DNA from: an uncultured Methanomicrobiales archaeon
Lineage (GTDB): Archaea; Halobacteriota; Methanomicrobia; Methanomicrobiales; Methanospirillaceae
NCBI GenBank assembly: GCA_903926075.1
Contig: CAIYHQ010000114.1
Coordinates: 1-39,679, forward strand
DNA: 39,679 nucleotides
Direction of reading: 5' to 3'
The notes under the pieces are model-generated. The model was not told the origin of the DNA, did not search any database, and saw only the letters and a program-made list of their open reading frames with translations. Positions 24,190-32,948 of the stretch are shown piece by piece (the first letter of the stretch is position 1; each line of letters starts with the position of its first letter). The translations under genes were made by a program, and so were the position numbers.

Positions 24190-24203
24190 CTTTAAATATA
24201 TGC
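24190..24203 (-). promoter_or_regulatory. Putative promoter of maturase A
   Basis: GCATATATTTAAAG on the minus strand, a TATA-like box about 60 bases before the ATG, in the 132-base gap between the two maturase genes. Maturase A may thus be transcribed separately from B. Confidence 0.4.
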
Positions 24204-24264
24204 CTCATCATTCGAAAAAATTTTCTGGATAAAGCGTGAATATCCTGGAAAACCGATTTATCAT

Positions 24265-25743
24265 TTATAAAAGATCGAATATATTAAGTTCTTTTCTCAC
24301 AAAGCCATTCTCTAATAGATACTTCCTGTCCTCTTTGTTCATCTGACTATCCAGGTAAATAGCAAATTCAATCCATGCTTTCTTCTTTGCACAGTATTCA
24401 GGTGTTGGATGATAAATATCCCCATTTACTCCATAATTTTCATATGCACAGGATCCACCACAGGCAAACCTGGCAAAACAATGCTGACACTTTTTATTCT
24501 CAACAATCTGATGAGTTTCAAAGAATTTTCTGGGAACCGGTCCCGGGGTGTTAATTGAACCGAGACAGAACTTTTCAAGGCCGATAAAACAGTGGCAGGG
24601 GTATATCTTTCCATCCACGGCAACGGTCAGCATCGATCTGCCGACTCCACAGTACTGGTACTTTAGATGGGTCTGCCAACCTGATAGCATCCTTGATATA
24701 TCTCGCGGTCTCACCAGTTCACGTAGCGTTGCAGTGTCCCGGGCCTTCATTGCCTCCAGGGTTTTTTTAACCTTGTCCTTCAAACTGATAAATGTCTGTC
24801 TTTGCATTGTTTCTTCTTCAGGAGAACATTGTGCAGGATCAGTATCATTCTCTGGAATAAGGGTTTCATGTCCCAGACTCGGTTCCTGAAGATCAAGGAG
24901 AGAGGGTCGTGCTCGATTTGTCCAGAAATTGGTGAATCCATAATCTTTTAACGTCTGGAGCACAAGTTCCTCGTCTGCATCGCCCCATAATGTAGCACAG
25001 GCAGGCAGTTGCGGGATCTTCTTCATTAGTCGCCTGACATTCTGTATTACTATGTCATGCGAATCGCGACCGTTCTTAAGGATTCGGTTATGCCTTTGGT
25101 ACTCAGGTGTGCCATCAAAACTGATAAGCGGTGTAATCCCTTCATTTCTCAAAAAGTCAATAATTTCGTCGTTTAAAAGGGTGGCATTCGTAGTAACACC
25201 AAAAAGAAGCTTTTTCCCTGGAGCTTTTTCCTTTACATATGACACAACTTCCTGGATAAGAGGAAAATTCAGGAGCGGTTCACCACCGAAAAAACCAATT
25301 GATATCTCTTCAGTATCAGGATTCTGTGAAAGATACCAGTCAACTGCCTTCCTCGCTGTGTCGCTAATCATATACCCCCCTTTGTCGTACCGGCCTTCTT
25401 TTCCATAACAATAGATGCAGGCCATATTACATTCCTGGGTAACCATAAGTTCTAGCGCTTTTAATTGCAGGAGATAAGGGCGGGCTGTATTCCAGGCTTT
25501 TTTATCGATCTCAAGGTATCCCGAAGAATCAGTAGGATCAGAAGGACTTGCAATCAGCCTGAGACGTATAAGCCTTTCTTTTTCATCCGGTGCTATTTCA
25601 GTCTGAAAAACACCCTCTCTTTCTTTTAACCAGATATAGTCGCCCTCATCTAGAATGTCATAAAAAAGTGTTCTCGTCCTGATAACAAAAAAAAGGTCAT
25701 CGACACAGAATGTATGAAACGGTTTCAAACTGATTATTTCCAT
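24265..25743 (-). CDS. Radical SAM/SPASM peptide maturase B
   Basis: 492 residues and clearly a paralog of enzyme A over the full length. It has the same PFHTFCVDD-type N-terminus, C105/C109/C112 in TQECNMACIYCYG, FFGGEPLLNF, TTNATLLND and ISFDGTPEYQRHNRI, and a SPASM region with C365, C383, C393, C419, C422, C428, C432 and C451. The middle (about 265-340) diverges most from A, and it lacks A's two extra Cys. Paired paralogs suggest separate modification steps or a heterodimer; an inactive partner is unlikely because all cluster ligands are present in both. It is the first gene of the RiPP locus and has a TATA-like box about 25 bases before the ATG. Confidence 0.93.
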   Translation of the reverse strand: MEIISLKPFHTFCVDDLFFVIRTRTLFYDILDEGDYIWLKEREGVFQTEIAPDEKERLIRLRLIASPSDPTDSSGYLEIDKKAWNTARPYLLQLKALELMVTQECNMACIYCYGKEGRYDKGGYMISDTARKAVDWYLSQNPDTEEISIGFFGGEPLLNFPLIQEVVSYVKEKAPGKKLLFGVTTNATLLNDEIIDFLRNEGITPLISFDGTPEYQRHNRILKNGRDSHDIVIQNVRRLMKKIPQLPACATLWGDADEELVLQTLKDYGFTNFWTNRARPSLLDLQEPSLGHETLIPENDTDPAQCSPEEETMQRQTFISLKDKVKKTLEAMKARDTATLRELVRPRDISRMLSGWQTHLKYQYCGVGRSMLTVAVDGKIYPCHCFIGLEKFCLGSINTPGPVPRKFFETHQIVENKKCQHCFARFACGGSCAYENYGVNGDIYHPTPEYCAKKKAWIEFAIYLDSQMNKEDRKYLLENGFVRKELNIFDLL

Positions 25744-25762
25744 AAGTTCTCAAATATTCAGG

Positions 25763-25775
25763 TTATTTATATGAG
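25763..25775 (-). promoter_or_regulatory. Putative leaderless promoter of maturase B
   Basis: CTCATATAAATAA on the minus strand, centred about 25 bases before the ATG at 25743, the spacing expected if transcription starts at or next to the start codon. No good Shine-Dalgarno sequence is present. Confidence 0.5.
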
Positions 25776-25922
25776 TTCCATATTCATCAATATGGTGCTG
25801 TCCTCTTATGTCGATGCCAGAGTTCTAATTGGTAGATAATTGACACAATGAGCATCTCGGTAGCGTCTGTTATCGCTGGTCATGCCTATCCTAATGTCTC
25901 TTATATCAGATAGTATCATTAC

Positions 25923-25939
25923 ATATATAATATAAAACT
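25923..25939 (+). promoter_or_regulatory. Putative promoter of the chemoreceptor gene
   Basis: ATATATAATATAAAACT, a TATA-like box about 44 bases before the ATG at 25975, facing away from the RiPP locus. Confidence 0.45.
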
Positions 25940-25974
25940 GTTTAAGACCTTAAGATTTTTAATTAATCGTTAGC

Positions 25975-28224
25975 ATGAGTGAGATTACTATGAACAACAT
26001 ACAATCTGAAGATAAAGGAGATGAATCCAGTGGTCTCCAGGAAATTTTTGACAACTGTCCTTATCCAATGCTTATTATTACAAATGGTGTTTATGTTGAG
26101 GCGAATGAAGCCGCGTTTAACATCTTCAAAGCAAAAAAGAGGGAAGATATCATTGGTAAACCTCCGGATATTTTATCACCTTCCACGCAACCTGACGGGT
26201 TATCATCCAATGATAAAGCTCGTGACATTATAATACGTGCTTTGAAGGGTTCTCATGAAGTATTCGAGTGGCAGCATTCTACACTTGAGGGTAAGCCTTT
26301 TTTTGCTCGGGTCAATCTGAAGTCATTCCTTTATAACAATACTCTATCCATCATGGTGGCTTTCGAGGATATTACTCTTCAAAAAGAACGTGAAATCGAG
26401 CTGGAAACTTCAAAAATGAATATGCAGACGATATTTAATTCCACTCCCTACGCAATGTTGGTAATTACTGATGGAGTTTTTGTTGAGGCAAATATATCTG
26501 CACTAACTCTGTTTGGAGCCCGGTTAAAAGAAGATATCATTGGAAAACCTCCCTCTATTCTATCTCCAAAGAACCAGCCTGATGGTACACCATCTGACAC
26601 TGTGGCTCTTAAGTATCTAAAGAATGCAATTGACGGGGCTACTGAATCATTTGACTGGGTCCATCAGAAATTTGACGGGAGGTTGCTGGATTGTCGCGTA
26701 ATTCTTGACAGAATCAAATATAATGGTAAAGATTCTCTTATAACTGTTATTCAGGATCTGACTGAACAAAGAAAGCAGGAGAGAGAGATAATAAGACTTA
26801 AACAGAAAGCTGACTGGATAATTGATAATAATCCTGCCCTGATGTTTGTCGTGGGAAAAGAACTGGAGATTAAAAAAGCAAATGAAGCATGGTCAAAAAC
26901 TTCCGGTTATTCTATTGAGCAGATTCTACAGATGAAAATTACTGACTTCAGTGTTTCAGAAAGAGAAGGGGGAAGTTTGAAAGATGCCTTATTAACACTC
27001 AAAACAATATCAGGGAATTTTAAAATGGAAGCTCCAAACGGAACTTTTTATTTTAGATATTTCTATGTCCCAATGGTGAGTGAATCAGGAGAAGTCGATG
27101 AGATTCTCGCAGTATATTTTGATGAGACCAACATTAAAAAGCTTCAGCAAAAGCTAGACACAAATATAGATGAGATTGCCTCTGCACTGAAAGAGCTTGC
27201 ATTGAAGAACCTGACAATATCAGTACAGGTACATCCTGAAGACCCGCTTGCCATTGTAAAAAATAATCTAAACTTAATGACAAGTAATCTTCGCACAGTT
27301 CTCAAGGTTATTCTTTCTGATACAGAATCACTTGACAGATCAATAAAGGACATCAGTAATAATACAAAAGACCTTGCCGAGGCATCAACAAGTGCTGCAG
27401 TAGCAAGTGAAAAAGCAGCAGCCGACATATCAGAACAAAAAAAAGAACTTGAAGATATAGGAAGAGATGTATCAGACATGTCTGCATCCATTGAAGAGAT
27501 AGCTGCCGGTGCTCTTGAAGTTCGTGATATCACGATACAAGTTGCGAAGTCAGGGTCTGAAGCCCAGGCGCTTGGCAATGATGCAACTCAACAGATGAAA
27601 GTAGTTGAAGAAGTCTCAAAAGTTTCAGTAGAACAGATAAGGGACCTGAATAACCAGATGAAAGAGATAGGAAAGATAGTCCGTTTGATATCAGATATTG
27701 CAAGCCAGACAAACCTTCTCGCGCTAAATGCCGCAATTGAAGCAGCCCGAGCCGGAGATGCCGGACGTGGCTTTGCTGTAGTAGCTGGTGAAGTTAAAAA
27801 TCTCGCAGGTGAGTCCAGGGATGCAACACGTAATATTGAAGAGGTAATCACGAGACTGATGGACGGCAGCAATAAGACCGCATTGTCAATTGAAAATGCA
27901 TATAATGCGATTGTTGCTGGAATTACAGCAGTAAAAACAACAATTCAGGGCCTTGACCAAATAGTTCATGATACTGGGATTGCATCTGGCAGCATATCCG
28001 ATATTTCAAAAGCGACAGAAAGTCAGGCAAAGGCGACAAACCGGGTAAACCAGAGTATTGAGATGGTCAGGGGGACAATTTCTGCAAACCTCGTTCAGAT
28101 GTCAACACTTGCAGCAAACTCGGAAGAATCGAGTGCTGCAACTGAAGAGATAGCGAGTGCGACATCCATAATAACAGATATGATTGAACAGCTTAGGAAT
28201 AAAATTAATGAATTTAGGTTATAA
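25975..28224 (+). CDS. Soluble PAS-containing methyl-accepting chemotaxis protein
   Basis: 749 residues, no membrane helix. Three PAS domains: about 16-130 ([20 protein letters not shown]), 138-262 ([20 protein letters not shown], a close duplicate of the first) and 270-385 ([20 protein letters not shown]). A linker follows, then the signalling helical hairpin with its conserved tip [20 protein letters not shown] and the descending arm. It should pass cytoplasmic signals, perhaps redox or ligand via the PAS domains, to CheA/CheW; no che genes are in the window. An internal Met at residue 6 has a better ribosome-binding site (GTGAG) and may be the true start. It is divergent from maturase B, so a link to the peptide locus is possible but unproven. 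Confidence 0.93.
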   Translation: MSEITMNNIQSEDKGDESSGLQEIFDNCPYPMLIITNGVYVEANEAAFNIFKAKKREDIIGKPPDILSPSTQPDGLSSNDKARDIIIRALKGSHEVFEWQHSTLEGKPFFARVNLKSFLYNNTLSIMVAFEDITLQKEREIELETSKMNMQTIFNSTPYAMLVITDGVFVEANISALTLFGARLKEDIIGKPPSILSPKNQPDGTPSDTVALKYLKNAIDGATESFDWVHQKFDGRLLDCRVILDRIKYNGKDSLITVIQDLTEQRKQEREIIRLKQKADWIIDNNPALMFVVGKELEIKKANEAWSKTSGYSIEQILQMKITDFSVSEREGGSLKDALLTLKTISGNFKMEAPNGTFYFRYFYVPMVSESGEVDEILAVYFDETNIKKLQQKLDTNIDEIASALKELALKNLTISVQVHPEDPLAIVKNNLNLMTSNLRTVLKVILSDTESLDRSIKDISNNTKDLAEASTSAAVASEKAAADISEQKKELEDIGRDVSDMSASIEEIAAGALEVRDITIQVAKSGSEAQALGNDATQQMKVVEEVSKVSVEQIRDLNNQMKEIGKIVRLISDIASQTNLLALNAAIEAARAGDAGRGFAVVAGEVKNLAGESRDATRNIEEVITRLMDGSNKTALSIENAYNAIVAGITAVKTTIQGLDQIVHDTGIASGSISDISKATESQAKATNRVNQSIEMVRGTISANLVQMSTLAANSEESSAATEEIASATSIITDMIEQLRNKINEFRL

Positions 28225-28316
28225 ACGAGTTTAAAAATTTTTATGGGTTTTTCCTTCGGATTTTACTGAAAGGTTCCAGGATCTGATATTAACAAATTAC
28301 CTGTCGAATGACAACT

Positions 28317-30776
28317 CTATGCTTCAACCATAATATCCACTTCAATAAATTTTCCATCCCAACACTCATCCAGGTTAAAAAGAACTCCTTTCAGTATACC
28401 TGGAGTGTTTATCTTCATTTTCAGGATGTATTCATACATTCCCTTTTGAAGGTCAGATAGTCTCCAGGTCCCGATCTCAATATTGTCAAGGAAGATTATT
28501 ATTTCTCCTTTTTCCGATGATACTGCTGATATAATTTCGATACGGATTTTCAAATTCCCTGAACTGACCTGGTAACCATCAAATAGAACAGTCCTATCGT
28601 CATTTGTCTGTATTAAATCGATAATTTTATGATATGATTTATATTCTGAATAAGGAGGACACGGATGTGCTACACTATCAATGTTCCTACTTGATTTTGA
28701 CTTCATAATTAAGCGACCATCGGGTACCAATTTTTTTGGTTTCATATGAAACAACTTATTGATCGTGTTATTTCCTGCCCCTCCACAACCGATTATCTTT
28801 ATACTAGCTGTAGTAAATACATCCTCGTCCCAACCTTCTGGTAATGTATTAGGGACCGCAATAGTGATATCAGGCACAATTCCGTTTTTTTCCGATACTC
28901 CTATAAATGCAGTAAGTGTTGAAGGAACTCCAAATCTTATTGATTCCTCTATTAATAAGTGCCTGAGTTCATCTGCAAAAAAATTCTTTTTGTTTTCGGG
29001 ATAAACGGCTGCTGTATTTTCATCTATTTTTAAGTCGTAACCCACAGTTTTCAATCGTTCTCTGATCTTATCCGGATCAGCAAATGATTTTTGAATAAAT
29101 TCAAGGGCCTGTATCTTTGCGGCTCCGAATAAAATTTTAATGGATGATGAAAGTGCATTATCTCCTGGTATTGCAGTTGTAACTCCAATTGTACCTGACT
29201 TTGCAGACATAAGTGAGAGGTTAACCGCATCACCCGTAAGTGAGGTTCTTCCATAAAGAAAAACTGGTGTTCCAGGCCGGATATCACCTATATCAATACT
29301 AGATATCCCTTTTTTAGATTGTCTGAAACCTGGGACATCAAAGAAATGGCTATCTGTTTTAAGAATTGCATCGTAGAATAAAGGTTGTTGCCAGCTTAAA
29401 AGGATCTCTTTGAGGACTTTTCCAACTTCAGCCTTGTCAGTGAGAAATTTTGCAACACCACCACCGAGCCTGGCAAGCTCAGTTGTCAGGAATGCATTTG
29501 GCGAGGAGTCGATAGTTATCACACTGATCCTTCTTGAATTGTAATTCATCTTCATGGATTCGGCCAATAAAAGTATCCTTGACTCGTCTGTAACCTGACC
29601 GTCAGTTATCACAACAATATGACGTGAAAACTCACCTTGAATCTGTCTTTGATTTATCGCCTGCTCCAGGGCAACACCAAGTTCGGTACCTCCGAATAGA
29701 GATATATTATTGACAAAAGACTTTGCACTTTCAATATTTTCAAGACTTGTCTTCATAAAATGGTTTTTACTGGCCCAGGCAGTTTTATCTGAAAATATGC
29801 ATATATTGAAAAAATCATTATCACATAGAGTATCCAGAAAAGCAAACAGACTGCGTTTCGCTGCCTCCCATTTTGAACCTTTCATTGAACCCGACTGGTC
29901 AACGACAAGGATAATTTCCCTTGGGATAGTATTTAAGTATATTTTTTCAGGAGGATTAACAAGGGAGATTATATAGCGATGCCCACTTTCAGTGTCATCA
30001 ACAGACCATGCAGTTAACATCTTTTTCTCTCCACTTGTTGTCCAGTGGAGTACAAAGTCCCTGTCTGGGATTTTGTCCTGGAATTTGATTCTTGTCCCAT
30101 CAGGTTCATAAATTACTTCAGTATCAGGTTTTACACTGGTTACCTGGACAGCGGGTTTAAGTAAGAGATCCAAAGAAAATTTATAACCCGGGTCTATGGC
30201 ACTGAGTAATGGATTAGCCTGTATGGCTGGATGTTTTTCATCACTCCTTATGTAACGGGGAGCAATTGTCAGGGGTATACGGACTTCCCATTCCTGCATG
30301 ACTGCTCTTGCGAGCACAGTAAAAGTTGTTTTTACAGTTACTTCCATATCAGGGCAAATTCCGGTAAGGTGGAGGGTGAAAACATCAGCTGATTCCCGGG
30401 TGACAAGTGCAGCCTTTTTTCCTTCACTAAAAGCTCTATCATAGTTCTCTTCAGCAAGTGTCCTCTCAATAAGTTTTGTTCTGATTACTTCATCACCAAA
30501 CGTGACTAAAACCTCTGAAACTGCAGCATCTCCAGGGAGAGGAAATCGATATAGGGCTTCAATTGGAGTTGAATTAAATTCCCGTGAAAACAGGAAAGTC
30601 TGTGAGAGTATAAGTGACCCGATTGGCCCATGAAAGGTTCCTTTAAGTTCCGATCTTTGCAATGGGACAAACAAATCTGAGTAAACTTTTCCCTCTTTCT
30701 TTGCATCTTTTAGGATTTCCAGGACTCCGGTCCCGGTTGGAATGCTGTTTTCATAAAACAATGCATTAATTGCCAT
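28317..30776 (-). CDS. VIT and VWA domain protein with FtsZ-like loop near its C-terminus
   Basis: 819 residues, no signal peptide. The N-terminal ~170 residues form a VIT domain (ALYRFPLPGDAAVSEVLVTF, RTLAEENYDRAFSEGKKAAL). A VWA domain follows from about 285, with a complete metal-dependent adhesion site: VVDQSGSMKGS near 294, a Thr in GGTELGVAL, and VITDGQVTDE. Proteins with VIT plus VWA are usually adhesion or scaffold proteins; this one looks cytoplasmic. Near residue 658 it contains IKIIGCGGAGNNTINKL, which matches the glycine-rich nucleotide loop at the start of archaeal FtsZ, though the rest of FtsZ does not follow. The last ~130 residues look beta-rich. It starts three bases after an HTH gene, so the two form an operon. 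Confidence 0.85.
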   Translation of the reverse strand: MAINALFYENSIPTGTGVLEILKDAKKEGKVYSDLFVPLQRSELKGTFHGPIGSLILSQTFLFSREFNSTPIEALYRFPLPGDAAVSEVLVTFGDEVIRTKLIERTLAEENYDRAFSEGKKAALVTRESADVFTLHLTGICPDMEVTVKTTFTVLARAVMQEWEVRIPLTIAPRYIRSDEKHPAIQANPLLSAIDPGYKFSLDLLLKPAVQVTSVKPDTEVIYEPDGTRIKFQDKIPDRDFVLHWTTSGEKKMLTAWSVDDTESGHRYIISLVNPPEKIYLNTIPREIILVVDQSGSMKGSKWEAAKRSLFAFLDTLCDNDFFNICIFSDKTAWASKNHFMKTSLENIESAKSFVNNISLFGGTELGVALEQAINQRQIQGEFSRHIVVITDGQVTDESRILLLAESMKMNYNSRRISVITIDSSPNAFLTTELARLGGGVAKFLTDKAEVGKVLKEILLSWQQPLFYDAILKTDSHFFDVPGFRQSKKGISSIDIGDIRPGTPVFLYGRTSLTGDAVNLSLMSAKSGTIGVTTAIPGDNALSSSIKILFGAAKIQALEFIQKSFADPDKIRERLKTVGYDLKIDENTAAVYPENKKNFFADELRHLLIEESIRFGVPSTLTAFIGVSEKNGIVPDITIAVPNTLPEGWDEDVFTTASIKIIGCGGAGNNTINKLFHMKPKKLVPDGRLIMKSKSSRNIDSVAHPCPPYSEYKSYHKIIDLIQTNDDRTVLFDGYQVSSGNLKIRIEIISAVSSEKGEIIIFLDNIEIGTWRLSDLQKGMYEYILKMKINTPGILKGVLFNLDECWDGKFIEVDIMVEA

Positions 30777-30779
30777 TTT

Positions 30780-31103
30780 TCACACATCTCTGAAATTTTC
30801 CCGCTTCGTGCTGCAGGACTGTAAATATTCATCGATATCATCATCAGTAATCCGGTAAGCCTTTCCAATACGGAAAGCGTGGAGTTCTCCGCGGCGGATA
30901 AGTTCCCTGATTAGCTCATCCTTAACCTTCAGGCGTTCTGCAACTTCCGATATGGCGTAGAAATGCTGGTCAGCGAAAATTTTCCTTTGCCTGGAAGCAC
31001 GCCGCCGCCCGAGTGCTATAAGGTATGGTTCACCTGGTTGTGGAGGCGTTGGATCAATATCCCCGGATTCACCAGATAGCCATTCTTGGTCATTATTTAT
31101 CAT
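30780..31103 (-). CDS. Excisionase-family helix-turn-helix regulator
   Basis: I take ATG 31103 (MINNDQEWLSG) as the start, giving 107 residues; the open frame upstream is AT-rich and looks non-coding. Residues ~48-100 form an excisionase/MerR-like HTH domain: FYAISEVAERLKVKDELIRE, LIRRGELHAFRIGKAYRITD, DDIDEYLQSC. Such domains bind short operators and often control their own operon. The gene precedes the VIT-VWA gene by three bases and is preceded by inverted and direct repeats at 31113-31164 that could be its binding sites. GGTAG precedes the ATG. Confidence 0.8.
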   Translation of the reverse strand: MINNDQEWLSGESGDIDPTPPQPGEPYLIALGRRRASRQRKIFADQHFYAISEVAERLKVKDELIRELIRRGELHAFRIGKAYRITDDDIDEYLQSCSTKRENFRDV

Positions 31104-31112
31104 TTCTACCAC

Positions 31113-31164
31113 ATGTATACAGATACATTTCGTGATATAACTGTATAAAAATGTATAAAACAGT
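31113..31164 (-). promoter_or_regulatory. Repeats upstream of the HTH gene, possible operator
   Basis: ATGTAT and ATACAT form a perfect inverted repeat with a 4-base spacer at 31113-31128. At 31140-31164 ACTGT and ACAGT bound a segment that holds TGTATAAAA twice, 10 bases apart (31142 and 31152 on the plus strand). The region is 10-60 bases before the HTH start and also includes TATA-like DNA, so autoregulation is likely but inferred. Confidence 0.45.
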
Positions 31165-31398
31165 ATAAGTATAAATAAGTTACTATAAACACAATGAAAT
31201 CTTACTGTCCTTAATGGTATGTATAATGGTGAATCTACCGGATTAAGTCTAATTTTACCTTTAACTTGCCGGCCTTTAGATAAAGGCTGAAAATAATATC
31301 TTTGAATCAAAATCTGAAAAAGTGATAAAATGACAGTTTCATTTACCTTATTGTACCTTCATTTATACTTATAGATTAATTATTCTCAAAAAATTAGA

Positions 31399-31413
31399 CA
31401 TTTGTATAAATTT
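31399..31413 (+). promoter_or_regulatory. Putative promoter of the coenzyme M operon
   Basis: TTTGTATAAATTTAC-like TATA box about 60 bases before the first gene. The DNA from 31311 to 31464 is very AT-rich and has no open frame. Confidence 0.4.
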
Positions 31414-31464
31414 ACCGTACTATAAGGAAATAATTAATAACCAATACCTCATATAATATCATCT

Positions 31465-32232
31465 ATGACAATAATACATGAGATAACTGTTCTTCCAGGG
31501 ATTAACAAACAGGGAGAGAGAGAAGAATTCATTCCTATCATCATCAGGCCGGGTGACTGCCTTTCAATTGTCGGCCCTACCGGGTCGGGTAAAACAGCAT
31601 TTATCAATGATATCGAGGTTTTTGCACAGGGGGACACTGCAACCAAACGTATTGTTCTCGTTAACGGTGAAGTGCCGGATGAAATGCTTGTCCGTGACCC
31701 TGCACAGAAACCGATAGCGATGATAACACAGAACACAAAATGCTTTGCAGATTTAACAGTAAATGATTTTCTCATAATGCATATCAAGGCCCGGGGATTA
31801 TCTGATGCCAGTATTGTTGACAGGGTTATCTCTGTTGCAAATGGGTTTACCGGCGAATATGTGACTCCTGAGATGAGGGTGACCTCGTTATCAGGTGGAC
31901 AGACAAGAGCCCTCCTCATTTCAGACGCCCTTGTTATTGGAAACAAACCTATAATTCTCCTTGACGAGATAGAAAACGCCGGAATTTTCAAAGAAAAAGT
32001 TATTTCATGCCTTAAAAACAATAAAAGAGCTGTTATTTTTGTAACTCACGACCCATATGTTGCTCTTCTCTCTGAAAGGAGGATTGTTATGAAAAACGGA
32101 GCTGTTACAAAAGTCATCGAACCGGGTCCGTCTGAAGAAGCAGCTCTATTTGAGATACGCAGGATGGACGAATGCCTTCATTCCCTGCGTGAACGCATCC
32201 GTTCCGGTGAACAGATACTTGGAATCGCGTGA
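31465..32232 (+). CDS. Soluble ABC-type ATPase, first gene of coenzyme M operon
   Basis: 255 residues, a single nucleotide-binding domain: Walker A GPTGSGKT (about 36-43), Q-loop ITQNTK, signature LSGGQTRALLISDALV, Walker B PIILLDEIENAG and switch His in VTHDPY. There is no membrane helix and no permease gene nearby, so it is not an ordinary transporter. Soluble ABC ATPases in methanogens include SufC and the AtwA component of methyl-CoM reductase activation, but this is neither by length and neighbours. Its stop overlaps the next gene by four bases (GTGA). I infer ATP-driven assembly or activation of a metalloprotein in the same operon, possibly the DUF39 protein. Confidence 0.85.
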   Translation: MTIIHEITVLPGINKQGEREEFIPIIIRPGDCLSIVGPTGSGKTAFINDIEVFAQGDTATKRIVLVNGEVPDEMLVRDPAQKPIAMITQNTKCFADLTVNDFLIMHIKARGLSDASIVDRVISVANGFTGEYVTPEMRVTSLSGGQTRALLISDALVIGNKPIILLDEIENAGIFKEKVISCLKNNKRAVIFVTHDPYVALLSERRIVMKNGAVTKVIEPGPSEEAALFEIRRMDECLHSLRERIRSGEQILGIA

Positions 32233-32948
32233 TACAACGAATGATACTTATCATTGTGGCAGGGCCGCCGAGTTCAGGAAAAACCTCGGTTATACGGCAA
32301 ATAATCAGGCATTTCATATCAGAAAAAAAGATAACATATCTCAAGATTGATGTGGTTCAGGCCTTTGAGGATGAGGAGTTAAAAAAAGAGTTTGGAATCC
32401 CTACAAGGAAGGTATATTCCGGGGACCTTTGTCCTGACCATACCGGAATTATGGTACTTGAGGATGCCATAACCTGGGCAGAAAATGAAGAGGCTGACAT
32501 TTTAATATTTGAAAGTGCGGGCTTATGTCTGAGATGCACTCCCTATACTACACAGTCTCTTGGAATCTGTGTAATATCTTCAATAAGTGGTGTTAATGCA
32601 CCTCTTAAAATGGCACCTATGGTTGCCCTTGCAGATATTGCGGTCGTGACAAAGACAGACCTTATCTCGCAGGCAGAGAAGGAAGTATTTCGTGAGTGCA
32701 TCGAAAAAGTCACAAATACTACAGAGATAATTGAAACAAATGCTCTTGAAGGGACCGGACTTCGGTATCTTATGAGGAGGATCAATGAAGCTCCCACTCT
32801 TGCAAAAGGTGATAAAGTCCTTCTCAGAGGTTCTCCACCACTTGGAGTCTGTACCATATGTGTTGGAAAGAAGGAAATCGGATGGCAGCACCATTTTGGA
32901 GTGGTACGCCCTCTTGATGGAGCAGATAACATCTATAGGGGGGATTAA
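32229..32948 (+). CDS. HypB/UreG-like P-loop GTPase
   Basis: 239 residues. Walker A is VAGPPSSGKTSV (about 10-21), an Asp switch lies in YLKIDVVQAFED, and the base-specificity motif is VVTKTDL. This arrangement fits the SIMIBI metallochaperone GTPases HypB, UreG and CobW. Cys pairs occur in SAGLCLRCTPY and, near the C-terminus, in VCTICVGKKEIGWQHHFG; the latter, with two His, is a plausible metal site. It starts with GTG overlapping the ABC gene; ATG 32241 is an alternative. The order ATPase, GTPase, Fe-S protein suggests cofactor or metal delivery to a downstream enzyme. Exact function unknown. Confidence 0.82.
   Translation: MIQRMILIIVAGPPSSGKTSVIRQIIRHFISEKKITYLKIDVVQAFEDEELKKEFGIPTRKVYSGDLCPDHTGIMVLEDAITWAENEEADILIFESAGLCLRCTPYTTQSLGICVISSISGVNAPLKMAPMVALADIAVVTKTDLISQAEKEVFRECIEKVTNTTEIIETNALEGTGLRYLMRRINEAPTLAKGDKVLLRGSPPLGVCTICVGKKEIGWQHHFGVVRPLDGADNIYRGD

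Noticed and set aside
31104-31310. Long N-terminal extension of the HTH gene
   Set aside because: The extension is AT-rich, hydrophobic and full of the promoter/operator repeats. The internal ATG at 31103 has a ribosome-binding site and gives a normal HTH protein length.
31465-32232. ABC transporter involvement in exporting the RiPP
   Set aside because: It is on the opposite strand, tightly coupled to the coenzyme M genes, and has no membrane or peptidase domain.
32785-32916. N-terminal extension of the Fe-S protein inside the GTPase gene
   Set aside because: It would overlap the GTPase by 164 bases and reads like a frame shadow of it. The ATG at 32917 gives a compact protein beginning just before the Cys motif.
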